Source: Limonium bicolor (Eukaryota; Streptophyta; Magnoliopsida; Caryophyllales; Plumbaginaceae). Taken from it: a stretch of DNA of 64,000 nucleotides. The notes under the pieces were generated by a model. It worked only from the letters and a program-made list of their open reading frames with translations. It was not told the origin of the DNA and ran no database searches. Both the position numbers and the translations under genes were made by a program. Shown piece by piece: positions 61,411 through 64,000 of this stretch (positions are counted from its first letter, which is position 1; every line of letters starts with the position of its first letter). The stretch covers positions 348,749,636-348,813,635 of the forward strand of contig CM041776.1 of NCBI GenBank assembly GCA_023374045.1, read 5' to 3'.

Positions 61411-61899
61411 CACTACAGGAAAAAAGGCTTTTAGCGATCAACAATATTGGTCGTTAATGATGATTTTTTTTGTCGTTAATGATAATAACGACAAAAAATA
61501 GAGTTCGTCACCAGTGATCGCTAAAGGTTCGTCGCTAATAGTTTTGTGACAACCAAATTTTTATAGTCGCTAAAACATTAACGACCTATTATATACGTTG
61601 TCTCTAATGTAATAGTGACCACCAAATACCTTGGTCACCTATACATTAGCGACTACTTTGAAATTGATCGCTAATGTTTTAGCGACTAAAATATTTTTGG
61701 TCGTTGGTGTTTTCAGTGACTAACAATTTAATTGGTCATTAACATCATTTGCGACCATTATTTGTATCTATAGGGTAACAGAGAAAATGTCTACCTAAAT
61801 TCAATGGGGACCAACAATTTTGGTTGCTAATATTATTAAAGACCAAAATTTCGTCAAATCTTAGCGACCAGATTTGCATGTAAGATGTTTTTCTTAACC

Positions 61900-63387
<1,488 letters not shown>

Positions 63388-63779
63388 CAACAGCAATGTG
63401 CAATAATTTTACTGATTTCCAGTGCAACATCGAGACAACAAGTTGACACCCAGGAGAAATCAAAGCCAGAAGAGGAAACAACGAGGAAGTATAAGATAAG
63501 AGTTGACAGAATCGTTACCTTACTTTTGTAGAGGAAGAAAAAAAAAGAAGTGCACTCAGATTGCTGGAACTGGCCACGCCAGCTTGCTTCTGATTCGAAT
63601 TGACGCTGGTGAGATGAGCGGATGCGAGAAGATGTTACTTACTTTGCTTCTAGTTCGACTCGGTAGTAATGAGATGGTGAGCAAAGAGGAGGTAGGTTAA
63701 GGTAGAGAATCAGAGGTGAAGAGAAACGGTGATCTGATGAGAAAAAGTTGCATTATAATCAGGGGAAGAATAAAGAATT
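63388..63779. other. Sequence downstream of the RPL19 fragment
   Basis: No recognisable gene. It could be captured RPL19 3' flank or CACTA interior. Confidence 0.35.
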
Positions 63780-63860
63780 TAAGATCAACAAGCAACATCA
63801 CACAACAGCAACAAGCAACATCACAGCAACAACAACAAGCAACATCACAACAGCAAACAA
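63780..63860. repeat. CAA/CAG-rich microsatellite
   Basis: Interspersed caacaacaa, cagcaaca and acatcaca units; the glutamine-rich frame over it is a repeat artefact. Confidence 0.8.
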
Positions 63861-64000
63861 TCATTTTTGCAAATAAAATGAGCAGCAATAGAATGATATA
63901 GCAGCAACACTGGTGTGCAAATTTGAGTAGTAATACAGTAATGTGCAGACCAGAAGAGGTAAGACTTGTTTGTTTGGCACAGACATCCTGTAATTAATTA

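Noticed and set aside
61304..61501. Plus-strand open frame across 61411
   Set aside because: It spans the junction between hAT transposase (opposite strand) and CACTA terminus, so it is accidental.

Overview
This is plant nuclear DNA, most likely from an angiosperm and probably a eudicot. Host-type genes have short phase-consistent introns, and AT-rich spacers separate them. The rest is layered transposable elements: Ty3/gypsy, Ty1/copia, hAT, CACTA, PIF/Harbinger, Stowaway, Mutator-like foldback elements and a LINE fragment. Nothing bacterial, no CRISPR array and no rRNA gene is visible. All calls come from reading the sequence; no database search was run.

Host-derived genes. (1) 4199-9016 (-): seven exons of a SCAI homologue. 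It carries a 2-nt deletion in a conserved exon, and a gypsy element occupies its last visible intron. (2) 11068-12316 (+): a receptor-like cytoplasmic kinase broken by two frameshifts. (3) 29114-33306 (+): an apparently intact six-exon TRICHOME BIREFRINGENCE-LIKE (TBL, DUF231) gene, the only host gene that looks functional. (4) 63090-63387 (+): a decayed 3' part of ribosomal protein L19, lying inside a CACTA transposon.

Layout. 1-4006: 3' part of a gypsy chromovirus, with a 682-bp hAT-type MITE in its reverse transcriptase. 4007-9420: SCAI pseudogene and a templated copy of part of its exon 3. 9420-13566: spacer, a decayed tRNA-Gln-like remnant and the kinase. 13567-22986: a minus-strand copia element bounded by 334-bp direct repeats and itself invaded by a 548-bp TRIM-like element and a 1,924-bp solo LTR. 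22987-28690: AT-rich tandem sequence, a 1.3-kb tandem duplication, a Harbinger MITE and C-tracts. 28691-33510: TBL gene. 34300-47600: a large repeat domain made of three 780-bp units and about 9 kb of roughly 1.56-kb units. Each 1.56-kb unit contains a module with an snRNA-type promoter-like arrangement. 45166-49890: several MITEs and inverted-repeat elements. 50000-53820: spacer with LTR-like sequence and two more MITEs. 53950-64000: a hAT transposase gene cut by a 4.5-kb solo LTR and by a CACTA element.

The genes do not form a pathway. The window mainly records insertion order: many insertions can be bounded to the base by target-site duplications (8 bp hAT, 9 bp Mutator-like, 3 bp Harbinger, 2 bp Stowaway, 5 bp LTR elements). 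Several rearrangements look like double-strand-break repair products.
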